Source: Deltaproteobacteria bacterium
GTDB lineage: Bacteria; Myxococcota_A; Polyangia; JACPQR01
Direction of reading: 5' to 3'
NCBI GenBank assembly: GCA_016190375.1
Contig: JACPQR010000085.1
Coordinates: 1-45,383 of the forward strand
Length of the DNA stretch: 45,383 nucleotides
Part shown: one piece after another, positions 15,662-23,907 of the stretch
Numbering within the stretch: the stretch's first letter is position 1
Layout of the letters: each line of letters opens with the position of its first letter
Notes under the pieces: generated by a model
Told to the model about the DNA's origin: nothing
What the model saw: the letters and a program-made list of their open reading frames with translations, nothing else
Database searches by the model: none
Made by a program: the position numbers and the translations under genes

Positions 15662-15813
15662 CACCGGACTTCGATCCGCGCGAGCGCGTCGGCGACCACG
15701 TCCTTCCCGCAGCGCTCGAAGACGACGCGGACGCCATACCTGACCTCGTACCCTTGGCCCTGGAACCAGCAGAGCTCGACCTGGCCCGGCAGGATCGGAA
15801 GCAGAGCGGTCAT
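15658..15813 (-). CDS. 51-residue protein, coupled to downstream membrane protein
   Basis: A small frame beginning MTALLPILPGQVELCWFQGQ and ending IEVRW, with two Cys. It is compact and beta-rich in appearance. Support comes from the GTGA overlap (15658-15661) with the next gene and from a GATTAT (15821-15826, reading leftwards) that ends 7 nt before ATG 15813, matching the window's usual start geometry. An in-frame stop lies about 45 nt upstream of the ATG, so the gene cannot be much longer. No family is recognised. Confidence 0.5.
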   Translation of the reverse strand: MTALLPILPGQVELCWFQGQGYEVRYGVRVVFERCGKDVVADALARIEVRW

Positions 15814-15895
15814 GACCCTGATAATCTTATCGACGCAGGTGCCCGCGTGCTACCGAGGCGTGTGGCCGGCTGTTCTGGTGACCTGGAGGGCCGCC

Positions 15896-16036
15896 ATGCG
15901 TGATGGACACCTCGGGAAGGTCGTCGCTGCCCTTGGCGTGCTGGTCGCGTCGGCAGCTTGGCATGCGATCGGGAGGACCGACGAAGCACGACGGGGAGCG
16001 CTCGGGAGCCCCGGGCCAGTCCTGATCCGCGTTTGA
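15896..16036 (+). CDS. 46-residue putative membrane or secreted peptide
   Basis: A short frame with an N-terminal hydrophobic stretch (KVVAALGVLVASAAWHAIG) and a polar tail. A good ribosome-binding site, GGAGGG, lies 5 nt before ATG 15896. The prediction rests on that site and the signal-like sequence alone. It could be chance in GC-rich DNA. It converges with the DUF3175 gene 7 bp away. Confidence 0.3.
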   Translation: MRDGHLGKVVAALGVLVASAAWHAIGRTDEARRGALGSPGPVLIRV

Positions 16037-16043
16037 TCTCCTC

Positions 16044-16361
16044 TCAGGCCGCCTCGCGGTGGAAGACCCGGCGCAGCTCGTGCTTGGCCTCTTCGAGCAC
16101 TCGCCTCCTGCTCGGCGGGAGCTTCCGGCCCGCGCGGTTGATGTAGAAGTTGAGCATCGACATCGCGGACTGGAACGGCGGCGCCTTCCGGCGGCGGCTG
16201 GCCTCGGCCGAGCGTTTCAACGACTCGGCGATTCTCCGTGGATCCGACAGTGAGAACACTCCGGTCTCGAGATCGAGCGCATTGCTCGTGAGCATCACGT
16301 GCCGCGACCAGTATCTCCGTTCGTTCTTGCGCTCGCCCTGTGCCGCCTTGGTCCTCGCCAT
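16044..16361 (-). CDS. DUF3175 family protein
   Basis: A 105-residue basic protein. The sequence WSRHVMLTSNALDLETGVF, then IAESLKRSAEASRRRKAPPFQSAMSML and FYINRAGRKLP, with a C-terminal LEEAKHELRR, matches the conserved core of DUF3175. That family is small, helical and widespread in soil and plant-associated bacteria, with no known function. ATG 16361 is preferred. The frame continues to 16538 only by running antisense through the DUF488 stump. A weak -10-like CATCTT (16368-16373) ends 6 nt before it and overlaps the TAAGAT reading the other way. Confidence 0.8.
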   Translation of the reverse strand: MARTKAAQGERKNERRYWSRHVMLTSNALDLETGVFSLSDPRRIAESLKRSAEASRRRKAPPFQSAMSMLNFYINRAGRKLPPSRRRVLEEAKHELRRVFHREAA

Positions 16362-16375
16362 GCCGGTAAGATGAG

Positions 16376-16546
16376 GTGCCGGCGCCGATCCGGAAGGCAC
16401 CGCGGCGGCTCGTCGTCCACACCATCGGCCACTCGAACCGCACGTTCGACGAGCTGCTCGCCCTGCTGCGCGAATCCGGCATCCGCCGCGTCGCGGACGT
16501 GAGGTCGTTTCCCGCCGGCAAGTTCCTCGGACTTGCAACCCCGTAG
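16376..16546 (+). pseudogene. truncated DUF488 family gene
   Basis: The frame from GTG 16376 encodes 56 residues. VVHTIGHSNRTFDELLALL and IRRVADVRSFPAG match the N-terminal third of DUF488 proteins (usual length about 150-180 residues). After FPAGK it diverges and stops at TAG 16544. The remaining two thirds, including the downstream conserved regions, are absent before the next gene at 16583. It is divergent from the DUF3175 gene with only 14 bp between starts. Confidence 0.65.
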
Positions 16547-16566
16547 CCTGTCCCGTTGCCCGGGGC

Positions 16567-16572
16567 TATAGT
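16567..16572 (+). promoter_or_regulatory. -10-like TATAGT for the MFS/spermidine-synthase-like gene
   Basis: TATAGT ends 10 nt before ATG 16583 and supports that start over upstream in-frame codons. There is no ribosome-binding site. Confidence 0.55.
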
Positions 16573-16582
16573 GCGCCGGCCA

Positions 16583-19500
16583 ATGCAAGTCATCATCTTC
16601 CTCTGCTTCTTCGCCTCCGGCGGGAGCGGGCTCATCTTCGAGTCGATCTGGACCAGGATGCTCACGCTGGTCTTCGGCTCGACCTCCATGGCCATCAGCT
16701 CCGTCCTGACCGCGTTCATGGGCGGCCTGGCGCTCGGGGCGTGGCTGTTCGGCAAGTACGCGGACAGGATCCGGCATCCGCTGCTCGGCTACGCATTCGC
16801 CGAGGCCGTCGTCGGCCTCTTCGCGTTCGTCGTCCCGGTGGTGATCAACGGCATCTACCCGGCGATCAACCGCTGGCTGTGGACCACGTTCGAGCCGGGC
16901 GCGACCGCCTTCGGCCTGATCCGCTTCGTCCTCGTCCTGTTCGTCCTCCTCATCCCGACCACGATGATGGGCGCCTCGCTGCCGCTCCTCGCGCGGCACT
17001 TCACGCGGACCGCCGGCGCCAACGTCGGTGCGAGGGTCGGCACGCTCTACTCCGTCAACACGTTCGGCGCGGTGCTCGGGACGTTCCTCGCGGGCTTCTG
17101 GCTCTTGCCGGACGCCGGCCTCGCCTGGACCAACCGGATCGCCGGGGCCACGAACCTCAGCCTGGCGGTCGTGATCTATCTGTTCCGGGATCGGCTCCTC
17201 GATCAGCCAATCGCGCCCGGACAGATCCTCGCCGAGGTCCGCGGCTGGTTCCGGCGAGACGCGGGCGCCCAAGGTCCGTTCCCACCCGCGGCCACCGCGA
17301 GGCCCGAACCCGCGGATCCGCCACCCGACTCCGCGTCCGAGAAGGGGCCGACCAGGAAGGCCAAGGGCAAGCAGGCCGCCCTGGGCGGCGCCGTGCCCGT
17401 CCCCGACACCGCCGAGATCGAGACCGTGTCGCGAATGACGCGGATTGCCGCGGTCGCCGGTCTGGCCGTTGCCGGCGTGAGCGCGATGATCTACCAGGTC
17501 GTCTGGAACCGCGCGCTGGCGATGGTGATCGGCTCCTCGATCTACTCGTTCATCCTCATCCTCCTCGCGTTCCTGGTCGGCCTCGCCGGCGGCTCCGCGC
17601 TGATCAGCGCGTTCATGAAGCGGATCGGCTCGGCCGTGACGGCGCTCGCGGTCGTGCAGCTCATGATCGGCCTGACCGCGATCGGCAATTACCTCTACCT
17701 CGACGACATGCCGATCTTCTTCGCCAAGCTCGTGGCGGGGATCCAGCACCCCGAGGACAACGTCCGCTGGATCCAGTTCCTCGGCTTCGTCACGGCATCG
17801 GTCACGGTCCTGCCCACGACGATCTTCATGGGCATGGCGTTCCCTCTGACCGTGAAGATCTGGTCGTCGGGCGCCGAGCGCGTCGGACAGGACGTCGGGA
17901 GCGTCTACGGCTTCAACACGGTCGGCAACATCATCGGCTCGTTCGCGGCCGGCTTCATCCTCATGCCCGTCCTCGGCATGCAGACCTCGTTCTTCATCGC
18001 GGTGGCCCTGAACCTCGTCGCGGCGATGATGATCCTCCTGTCCGGCGAGGGCCTGAGCCCGGTCAAGCTGATCCTGACGCCCGTTGTTCCGGTGGTCTGC
18101 GCGGTCGCGATCATCTTCACGCCGCGCTGGAACCTCGCCACGATGACGCTCGGCGTCTTCCGCATCTCCCTGGCCTCCGACGTCATCTCGGAGGACTGGG
18201 GCGAGCCCGACCTCGTTTACTACCACGACGGCATCGCCACCACCGTCTCCGTCGAGCGGTGGGGACGCCACTATGCGCTCAAGAACAACGGCAAGGTCGA
18301 TGCCTCGAACGGCGACGACATGCCGACTCAGATCACCGTCGCGGGCTACCCGCTCGTCTTCCATCCTCGCGGGCCACGGAACCTCGACGTCGCGGTGATC
18401 GGGTTCGGATCGGGCGTGACGCTCGGGACGGCCCTGCGCTTCCCCGTCAAGCACGTCTCCGCCATCGAGCTCGAGCGCTCGATCCCGGAGGCCGCCCAGT
18501 TCTTCACGGAGGTCAACCACCTCGAGTATGGCCGCTCCGAGTTCCCCTTCGTGACCGACCAGGGCGGGCGGCTGACGGTGATCAACAACGACGGGCGCAA
18601 CTTCCTGTTGTCAACACCTCAGAAGTTCGACGTGATCATCTCGGAGCCGTCGAACCCCTGGATCACGGGCGTGTCGAACCTGTTCACCGTCGATCACTTC
18701 CGCTCGGCCGCCACGCGCTTGCGGCCGGGAGGGATCTTCTGCCAGTGGGTGCAGCTCTACGAGCTGGCGCCCGAGAACATCCAGACCATCTTCCGCACGT
18801 TCGGGAAGGTCTTCCCGCACACGGTGGTCCTGGCGGCCGAGGACCTCTCGAGCGATACGGTGATGCTCGGCTCGTTCGACCCGCTGCCGCTCGACCTGGA
18901 GCGAATCCGCGCCGCGATGGCGCTCGACGGCGTCGCCCAGGAGATGGAGCGCGCCTACATCTATTCGCCGACCGACGTGTTCGCGCGGGTGATCCTGGCG
19001 AGCCACCAGGAGCTGATGGACTACACGTCCGGCGCGCTGATCAACACCGACGACAACGCGCTCATCGAGTTCCGCGCGCCGCGCAACCTCATCGAGTACA
19101 AGAAGTACGAAGGGTATCTCGGGACCATCTACAGCCCGGAGTGGCCCTACGCGCGGATCGGAGACCACCTTCGCGGCTTCGGCAGCGGACCCGAGGCCGC
19201 CGAGAACTACGGTGAGCTCGCGCTCTCGCTCATCGCCCACGGAAAGAAGGCCCTGGCCGCGACCTTCGTCGAGAAGGCCCAGGCGGCGGGCCGGAGCGAG
19301 ACGGCGGCGATGGCGCTCGAGATCCTGCGGCTCCTCATCTCTCCCGAGACCGAACCGCCCGTGCCGATCGAGGCGCCGGTGCCCGGCCCCGAGCTCGAAG
19401 CCGCCATGGCGGACCGCCTCAACGACGGCTTCGACCGCGTGCGGCAGGCCATCCAGGCGGGAAACTGGGACGCGGCGCTCGATGCCTACAACGAGATCCC

Positions 19501-19891
19501 CGAGCCGTTGCGCCAGCACAGCGGCACGGGTCTGCGGCTCATCGGAGGCTACTTGCTGTACAAGAATGGCGAGCCGGGCTCCGCCGAGTGGGACGACGCC
19601 ATCACCGAGCTCGAGGAGGTCGTTCGCGCCGACGCGGCCTTCGTCACCGAGCACCCGCAGGTCTACTACTACCTGGCCCGCGCCCACGACGGGCAGTTCA
19701 ACTTCGACAAGGCGATGCGCAACATGCGCGCCTACGTCGAGGCTACCGCTGCCCAGAGCGCCTCCGCTGGGGCCGACGACAGCGACGTCCCCGAGCCAGC
19801 TCTCGCGGACGCCCCCACCACCGACGCCGAGGGCGAGTCCCCGAAGGACGTGGGGACACGCACCCGCTCTCCAAACCCGCGTACTCCTTGA
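16583..19891 (+). CDS. fused polytopic membrane / spermidine-synthase-like protein with TPR tail
   Basis: A 1102-residue protein. Residues 1-205 and about 285-520 hold roughly 14 membrane segments in two related halves: each has a GASLPL/GMAFPL-like motif and a YSVNTFGAVLGTFLAGF / YGFNTVGNIIGSFAAGF motif. A Pro/Ala-rich cytosolic linker separates them. From about 545 a methyltransferase-like spermidine-synthase fold follows: VAVIGFGSG (SAM-site-like), SAIELERSI, NNDGRNFL and DVIISEPSNPW. The last element replaces the catalytic Asp of true SpeE, so it is probably not an aminopropyltransferase. The C-terminus (about 930-1060) is TPR-like and ends in an acidic Ala/Pro tail. The last 13 codons come from a dispersed repeat. 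Substrate and function are unknown. Confidence 0.85.
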   Translation: MQVIIFLCFFASGGSGLIFESIWTRMLTLVFGSTSMAISSVLTAFMGGLALGAWLFGKYADRIRHPLLGYAFAEAVVGLFAFVVPVVINGIYPAINRWLWTTFEPGATAFGLIRFVLVLFVLLIPTTMMGASLPLLARHFTRTAGANVGARVGTLYSVNTFGAVLGTFLAGFWLLPDAGLAWTNRIAGATNLSLAVVIYLFRDRLLDQPIAPGQILAEVRGWFRRDAGAQGPFPPAATARPEPADPPPDSASEKGPTRKAKGKQAALGGAVPVPDTAEIETVSRMTRIAAVAGLAVAGVSAMIYQVVWNRALAMVIGSSIYSFILILLAFLVGLAGGSALISAFMKRIGSAVTALAVVQLMIGLTAIGNYLYLDDMPIFFAKLVAGIQHPEDNVRWIQFLGFVTASVTVLPTTIFMGMAFPLTVKIWSSGAERVGQDVGSVYGFNTVGNIIGSFAAGFILMPVLGMQTSFFIAVALNLVAAMMILLSGEGLSPVKLILTPVVPVVCAVAIIFTPRWNLATMTLGVFRISLASDVISEDWGEPDLVYYHDGIATTVSVERWGRHYALKNNGKVDASNGDDMPTQITVAGYPLVFHPRGPRNLDVAVIGFGSGVTLGTALRFPVKHVSAIELERSIPEAAQFFTEVNHLEYGRSEFPFVTDQGGRLTVINNDGRNFLLSTPQKFDVIISEPSNPWITGVSNLFTVDHFRSAATRLRPGGIFCQWVQLYELAPENIQTIFRTFGKVFPHTVVLAAEDLSSDTVMLGSFDPLPLDLERIRAAMALDGVAQEMERAYIYSPTDVFARVILASHQELMDYTSGALINTDDNALIEFRAPRNLIEYKKYEGYLGTIYSPEWPYARIGDHLRGFGSGPEAAENYGELALSLIAHGKKALAATFVEKAQAAGRSETAAMALEILRLLISPETEPPVPIEAPVPGPELEAAMADRLNDGFDRVRQAIQAGNWDAALDAYNEIPEPLRQHSGTGLRLIGGYLLYKNGEPGSAEWDDAITELEEVVRADAAFVTEHPQVYYYLARAHDGQFNFDKAMRNMRAYVEATAAQSASAGADDSDVPEPALADAPTTDAEGESPKDVGTRTRSPNPRTP

Positions 19892-19912
19892 TGTTCTAGG
19901 CCATACCGCGCG
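19852..19912 (+). repeat. dispersed repeat copy B, forming the 3' end of a gene
   Basis: It has the same ordered blocks as 13236-13310 (GGGGACACGCAC, CTCCAAACCC, GTTCTAGGCCATACCGCGCG) but is 14 bp shorter. It supplies the last codons and stop of the membrane/spermidine-synthase-like gene and abuts a gene fragment lacking its 5' part. Confidence 0.65.
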
Positions 19913-20204
19913 TTTCGTCCGGGAGCCGCTCGAGCAGTGGCGGTCCGACCACGTGTTCCTCACACCGGATGACTACGAGCACGACTACGTGACGGTCGTC
20001 GCGCCGAGGGGAACGACCGTCGAGATCGACGGCGACGAGATCGGCGGCTTCGACACCATTGGCTCGCTCCAAGGCACCGCCTGGGACTTCACCACGGTCG
20101 AGCTCGACAGGGACGGGACGCACGTGGTCTCGGCCTCGGCGCCGGTTGCCCTGCTCGTGGACGGCTACCCCGCCTGGCTGGACCTCGAGGAGCTCGTCTT
20201 CTGA
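19913..20204 (+). pseudogene. 3' remnant of an IgGFc-binding-like surface protein gene
   Basis: The frame ending at TGA 20202-20204 encodes about 96 residues with no start codon of its own. DHVFLTPDDYEHDYVTVVAP, then VEIDGDEI, GTHVVSASAP and VALLVDGY, match the C-terminal part of the IgGFc-binding N-terminal domain found in myxobacterial secreted proteins. The upstream portion (signal peptide and most of the domain) is missing and replaced by repeat copy B. I read it as a beheaded gene. A programmed fusion is less likely. Confidence 0.65.
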
Positions 20205-20238
20205 GGCCGCCACGGCGGTTATTCCACGGGATTCGCGC

Positions 20239-20268
20239 TTGACACCAGGATCCGCGTGCACTTATTCT
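20239..20268 (+). promoter_or_regulatory. sigma-70-type promoter for dksA
   Basis: TTGACA (20239-20244), an 18-nt spacer, then TATTCT (20263-20268) form a near-consensus promoter. It gives a leader of about 65 nt before ATG 20339, unlike the leaderless pattern elsewhere. Confidence 0.7.
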
Positions 20269-20338
20269 CGCCTGTCCCACTTCGGGGGCCGAAAGGCCAC
20301 AGAAAAGGGCACAGCCCACTAGGGAGGGGTCGTACCCG

Positions 20339-20701
20339 ATGAAGAAGGCGGAACTGAAAAAATTCAAGCTGAGCCTCGAAGAGAAGCGGATGGCGATCAT
20401 CAAGAACGCCGAGCAAACGCTCGACCAGGAGATGACGCTGGACTCGAACGACCTGCCGGACGAGATGGACCTCGCCTCGAGCGAGTACCTGCAGTCCTTC
20501 ACGTTCAGGTTGCGGGGAAGGGAGAAGACGTTCCTGTCGAAGATCGACAAGGCCCTGGCCAAGATCGAGGACGGATCGTTCGGGGTCTGCGAGAACTGCG
20601 GCGAGGAGATCTCGGCCAAGCGTCTCGAGGCGCGCCCCGAGACCACGCTCTGCATCCGTTGCAAGGAGGACCAGGAGCGGGTCGAAAAGGACTTCGGGTA
20701 G
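20339..20701 (+). CDS. dksA: DksA/TraR-family zinc-finger transcription factor
   Basis: A 120-residue DksA-like protein that would insert its coiled coil into the RNA polymerase secondary channel and act with (p)ppGpp. The N-terminal coiled coil runs to about residue 75 with an acidic tip (LDSNDLPDEMDLAS). The zinc finger is CENCGE-N15-CIRCKED (four Cys, about residues 84-108), and the typical FGVCENCGEEISxKRLEARP is intact. The start ATG 20339 has a strong GGGAGGGG ribosome-binding site and a sigma-70 promoter upstream. Its length is slightly below E. coli DksA (151), as in many deltaproteobacterial paralogs. Confidence 0.92.
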   Translation: MKKAELKKFKLSLEEKRMAIIKNAEQTLDQEMTLDSNDLPDEMDLASSEYLQSFTFRLRGREKTFLSKIDKALAKIEDGSFGVCENCGEEISAKRLEARPETTLCIRCKEDQERVEKDFG

Positions 20702-20713
20702 CTCGGCTGGCTC

Positions 20714-22561
20714 TCAGACCGGGATCCGCAGCACGAACGTCGTCCCCACGCCCGAAAGGCTCTCGTACCGGATCGAGCCTCTGTGCTCGTCGACGATCTT
20801 CTTCGCGATCGCGAGGCCCAGGCCCGTCCCGTTCTCCTTGCCCGTCGTGACGAACGACTCGAACAGGCGGCCCTCGATCTCCTGAGGGATACCCCCACCC
20901 GTGTCGGCGAAGGTCAGCATCAGGTCGTCCGCCTCCCGGTCGACGATGATCGAGAACCGGCCCCCCGCGCGCATCGCCTCGGCCGCGTTCCGCGCGAGGT
21001 TGTGGAACACGCGCCGCATCTTCGCCTCGTCCATTCGCGCCACGCCCCTGTAGCGGGTCTCGATCTCGAGGTCGATCCTCTTGCCCTCGAACTCGCGCCG
21101 CAGCTCCTCCTCGATCTCCTCCATGAACTTCTGGACGTAGACTCGGCGGATCAGCACCTGGCTCCTGCCGCGCGCGAACGCGAGGATCTCGCCCGTCATG
21201 GCGCCGATGTTCTCGACCTGCTTGAGCACGTGGGCCGCGAAGCCCGCCCGCTTCTCCCGCTCGTCGGCCTCCGCCATCATCTGGGTGTAGCCGCTGATGA
21301 TCGTCATCGGCGTGCGCAGGTCGTGCAGGATGCCCGAGAGGAGCTGGCCGACCGTCGAGAGCCGCTCCTCCTTCGATGCCGCTTCACGGCTTCGCTGGAG
21401 CTGGATCGCGGACTCGACGTGCCCGGCGATCAGAGTCAGGAGCTTCAGATCGTCGTCGGTGAAGCCGCGCCGTCCGCCCGACTTGTTCAGGAGCTGGAAG
21501 GCTCCGAGGACGGTCCTGTCCTCGCCGACGAGCGGCACGGCCAGCGCGGACTGCGGGAAGTAGCCCAAGAGCTCCGCGGTATGCCGCGAGAACCGCGGAT
21601 CGCGCGAGCAGTTGTTGACGATTGCAGCCCTGCCCTCGCGCGCCACCCATCCGACGATCCCCTCGCCGGCCCTCGTCGAGATCGCCCGGATCGAGCCCGC
21701 GTGCTCTCCGACCGATGCGCGGAACGTGAACCGGTGCCCTCCGTCCTCGACGAGGAGGATCCCACCGGCGTCGGCCCCGCAGATCTCGGTCGCCTTCGCG
21801 ATCACGACGCCCAGCATCTCGTCGAGCTTGAGCGAGTGCGACATCGCGCGCTCCAGCTCGAAGAGCACGTCGAGCTCGCGCACCTTCTGCTCGAGCCGCT
21901 CCTTCGTCTCCATCAGCTCGACGTTCTTGTTGACGGTCGAGAGGAAGAGCCTCGAGTTCTCGATCGAGATCGCCGCCTGCCCGGCGAGCGCGGCGAGCAG
22001 CCTCTCGTCCTCCTCGTCGAAGCAGCCGCTCGCCTTGTTGAGGACCTGGATCACGCCCGTCGTGCGCCCGGCGTGGTTCTTCATCGGCGCGCAGAGGATC
22101 GACCTCGTGACGTATCCGGTCTGCCTGTCCCACTCCGGGTCGAAGCGCTGATCCTTGTAGGCGTCCCGGATGTTGATGCTCTGACCGGTGCTCGCCACCC
22201 AGCCCGCGATCCCCTCCCCGATCGGGAGCCGGATCTCCGTCATCTGATGGCCCTGTATGACCTTCGAGTAGAGCTCCCGTCCGTCCTCGTCGAGCAGGTA
22301 CAGCGTGGACCGGTCCGCCTCCATCACCCTGGTGATCTTCGTCAGGATCAGGGTGAGCAGCTCGTCGAGGTCGTGGGTCGATCCGAGCGCGACCCCGACC
22401 TCGCCTATCGCCCGCAGTCGAGTGTCCTTGTGGCGAAGCTGATCCTCGAGCTGCGCGATGCGCTCGGAGGAGGGCGTCGAAGGCGAGTCTGCGGGCTGGC
22501 CCACGAGCTCGACCCCGGTCGAGCTACGCTCGCGGGGGCTCCCGGGTTGACCCACCTCCAT
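20714..22561 (-). CDS. tandem-GAF sensor histidine kinase
   Basis: A 615-residue soluble kinase with no membrane helix. A short N-terminal coiled coil (QLEDQLRHKDTRLRAIGEV, about 35-55) leads to GAF1 (about 60-205) and GAF2 (about 230-375). The HisKA box GILHDLRTPMTIISGY (phospho-His about residue 400) and the ATPase domain follow: NLARNAAEAM (N box), ADTGGGIP (G1) and TGLGLAIAKKIVDEH (G2). GAF domains typically bind small ligands or chromophores. The ligands here are unknown. No response regulator is adjacent. TACACT (22568-22573, reading leftwards) ends 6 nt before ATG 22561. Confidence 0.92.
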   Translation of the reverse strand: MEVGQPGSPRERSSTGVELVGQPADSPSTPSSERIAQLEDQLRHKDTRLRAIGEVGVALGSTHDLDELLTLILTKITRVMEADRSTLYLLDEDGRELYSKVIQGHQMTEIRLPIGEGIAGWVASTGQSINIRDAYKDQRFDPEWDRQTGYVTRSILCAPMKNHAGRTTGVIQVLNKASGCFDEEDERLLAALAGQAAISIENSRLFLSTVNKNVELMETKERLEQKVRELDVLFELERAMSHSLKLDEMLGVVIAKATEICGADAGGILLVEDGGHRFTFRASVGEHAGSIRAISTRAGEGIVGWVAREGRAAIVNNCSRDPRFSRHTAELLGYFPQSALAVPLVGEDRTVLGAFQLLNKSGGRRGFTDDDLKLLTLIAGHVESAIQLQRSREAASKEERLSTVGQLLSGILHDLRTPMTIISGYTQMMAEADEREKRAGFAAHVLKQVENIGAMTGEILAFARGRSQVLIRRVYVQKFMEEIEEELRREFEGKRIDLEIETRYRGVARMDEAKMRRVFHNLARNAAEAMRAGGRFSIIVDREADDLMLTFADTGGGIPQEIEGRLFESFVTTGKENGTGLGLAIAKKIVDEHRGSIRYESLSGVGTTFVLRIPV

Positions 22562-22618
22562 GGGCCGAGTGTATCGGGAAAACGCACCCCGGTGTGCAGC
22601 TTAGGTGGAAAAGCTCGG

Positions 22619-23815
22619 TCAGGCCGACTTTGCGCCGCAGCCCGGGCAGAACTTGCCGGTGCCTGGCATCTCGGCCCCGCAGTCCGCGCAGAAGCGCTTG
22701 GCTGGCGCGAGCCCGCCGCCGCACTCGGCGCAGAACTTGCCGGGCGCCACGGTCGCCTTGCAGGCGGGGCAGACGACGGCGGCCATGGCCGCGGGGGCCG
22801 CGGGCGCCGCTGGAGGAGCAGCCGTCTTCGGGGTCATCGCCCCCTGTGCCGCCTGGGCCATCTGGCCCATCATCGCCATGCCCACGCCGAGCTGCGCACC
22901 CATCCCCATCGCGCCGCCGCCGCCGCCCTCGCCGCCGCCCTTGGCCATTCCCTCGCCGGCGCCGAGCATCGCCTTGCCGGCCGCGTAGGTCCCGAAGCCG
23001 CCGGCCAGGTCGGAGTACTGCTTGTCGCGCTCGAGGTCGACGGCGATGTGCGCCCGCCGCGCCTCGGCCTCGGCCTTGGCGATCCGGATGCCGCGATCGG
23101 CCTTGGCCATCTCGCTGATGGCCGCCCTGAGCGTCTTCTCGTCCTCGGGCGAGAAGTTGATGTTGTAGTCGCCCATCTGGACGATGGTCAGGCCGTACGC
23201 GCCCAGTCGCGTAGGCGAGCGCTTGACGAACTCGTCGGAGAGGTCGTCGGTCAGCGCCGCGATCTGCAAGAGTGACTTGTTCTGCGACTCCGCGAGCTCG
23301 CCCAACGCCGACTTGATGATGATCATGAGCTGCTCCTTGATGAACTGGAGCGCCTGATCGTTGGTGGCCTGGCGGGTCCCGATGAAGTCGGTGACGAGCT
23401 TGACGGGGTCGGTCACGCGGACCGCGAACGAGCCGTTGACCCGCGGCTGGATCATCTCACCCGAGTACGGGTCGAGGATCGGGGGAAGCCTTCCGCCGAA
23501 CTTCACGTCGGTCACGAGCCGCGTCAGGACGAAGAAGACCTCCGCCCTGAAGACGTTGCCGCCCGTGAAGCTGTCGACGAGGTTCGACAGGAAGGGGATG
23601 TTCTTGGAGTCCAGCGTGTGCCGGCCGGCCGCCATGCCGCCGACGACCACGCCGTCGCGGAAGAACACCGCGACCTCGTCGGCGTAGACCGTGAGCTGCC
23701 CGTACATCGGGATCGTCGGGTCGGGGTGCTTGTAGACGAGGAACTCCTTGGCCTCGTTCGGTCGCGCGATCGCGATCTCCTTCACACCCGACTTGACGAA
23801 ATCCAGGATACCCAT
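22619..23815 (-). CDS. SPFH (band 7) protein with C-terminal zinc ribbons (YdjI-like)
   Basis: A 398-residue protein. The N-terminal SPFH domain (about residues 20-270; IARPNEAKEFLVYKHPDPTI..., GEMIQPRVNGSFAVRVTDP) belongs to the group often annotated as virion-core-like and includes B. subtilis YdjI. A Gly/Met/Ala-rich low-complexity linker (about 285-345) follows. The tail has three CxxC-x9-11-CxxC zinc ribbons (about 345-395: CPACKATVAPGKFCAECG and two more). ATG 23815 has a GGAGGAG ribosome-binding site. It is divergent from a YdjG-like zinc-ribbon membrane protein gene. In B. subtilis the related YdjGHI proteins recruit PspA to the membrane. No pspA is visible here, so the link is by analogy. 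Confidence 0.88.
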   Translation of the reverse strand: MGILDFVKSGVKEIAIARPNEAKEFLVYKHPDPTIPMYGQLTVYADEVAVFFRDGVVVGGMAAGRHTLDSKNIPFLSNLVDSFTGGNVFRAEVFFVLTRLVTDVKFGGRLPPILDPYSGEMIQPRVNGSFAVRVTDPVKLVTDFIGTRQATNDQALQFIKEQLMIIIKSALGELAESQNKSLLQIAALTDDLSDEFVKRSPTRLGAYGLTIVQMGDYNINFSPEDEKTLRAAISEMAKADRGIRIAKAEAEARRAHIAVDLERDKQYSDLAGGFGTYAAGKAMLGAGEGMAKGGGEGGGGGAMGMGAQLGVGMAMMGQMAQAAQGAMTPKTAAPPAAPAAPAAMAAVVCPACKATVAPGKFCAECGGGLAPAKRFCADCGAEMPGTGKFCPGCGAKSA

Positions 23816-23907
23816 CGACTCTCCTCCGTGGCGGTTGCGCGTGATAACGTCCGGAGCTGGCGACGATAGTTCGCTGCGACCCTCCCCGTCAACGAGGCAA
23901 GACATCA

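Noticed and set aside
16295..18520. 741-codon minus-strand frame
   Set aside because: Antisense of the membrane/spermidine-synthase-like gene; Asp/Arg/His-rich shadow.
16583..19891. Naming the gene speE
   Set aside because: The active-site motif is changed (SEPSNPW) and the protein is polytopic and three times longer than SpeE.
20204..20235. Terminator at the CCGCC-AC-GGCGG hairpin after the IgGFc fragment
   Set aside because: The stem is only 5 bp with a 2-nt loop and no U-run.
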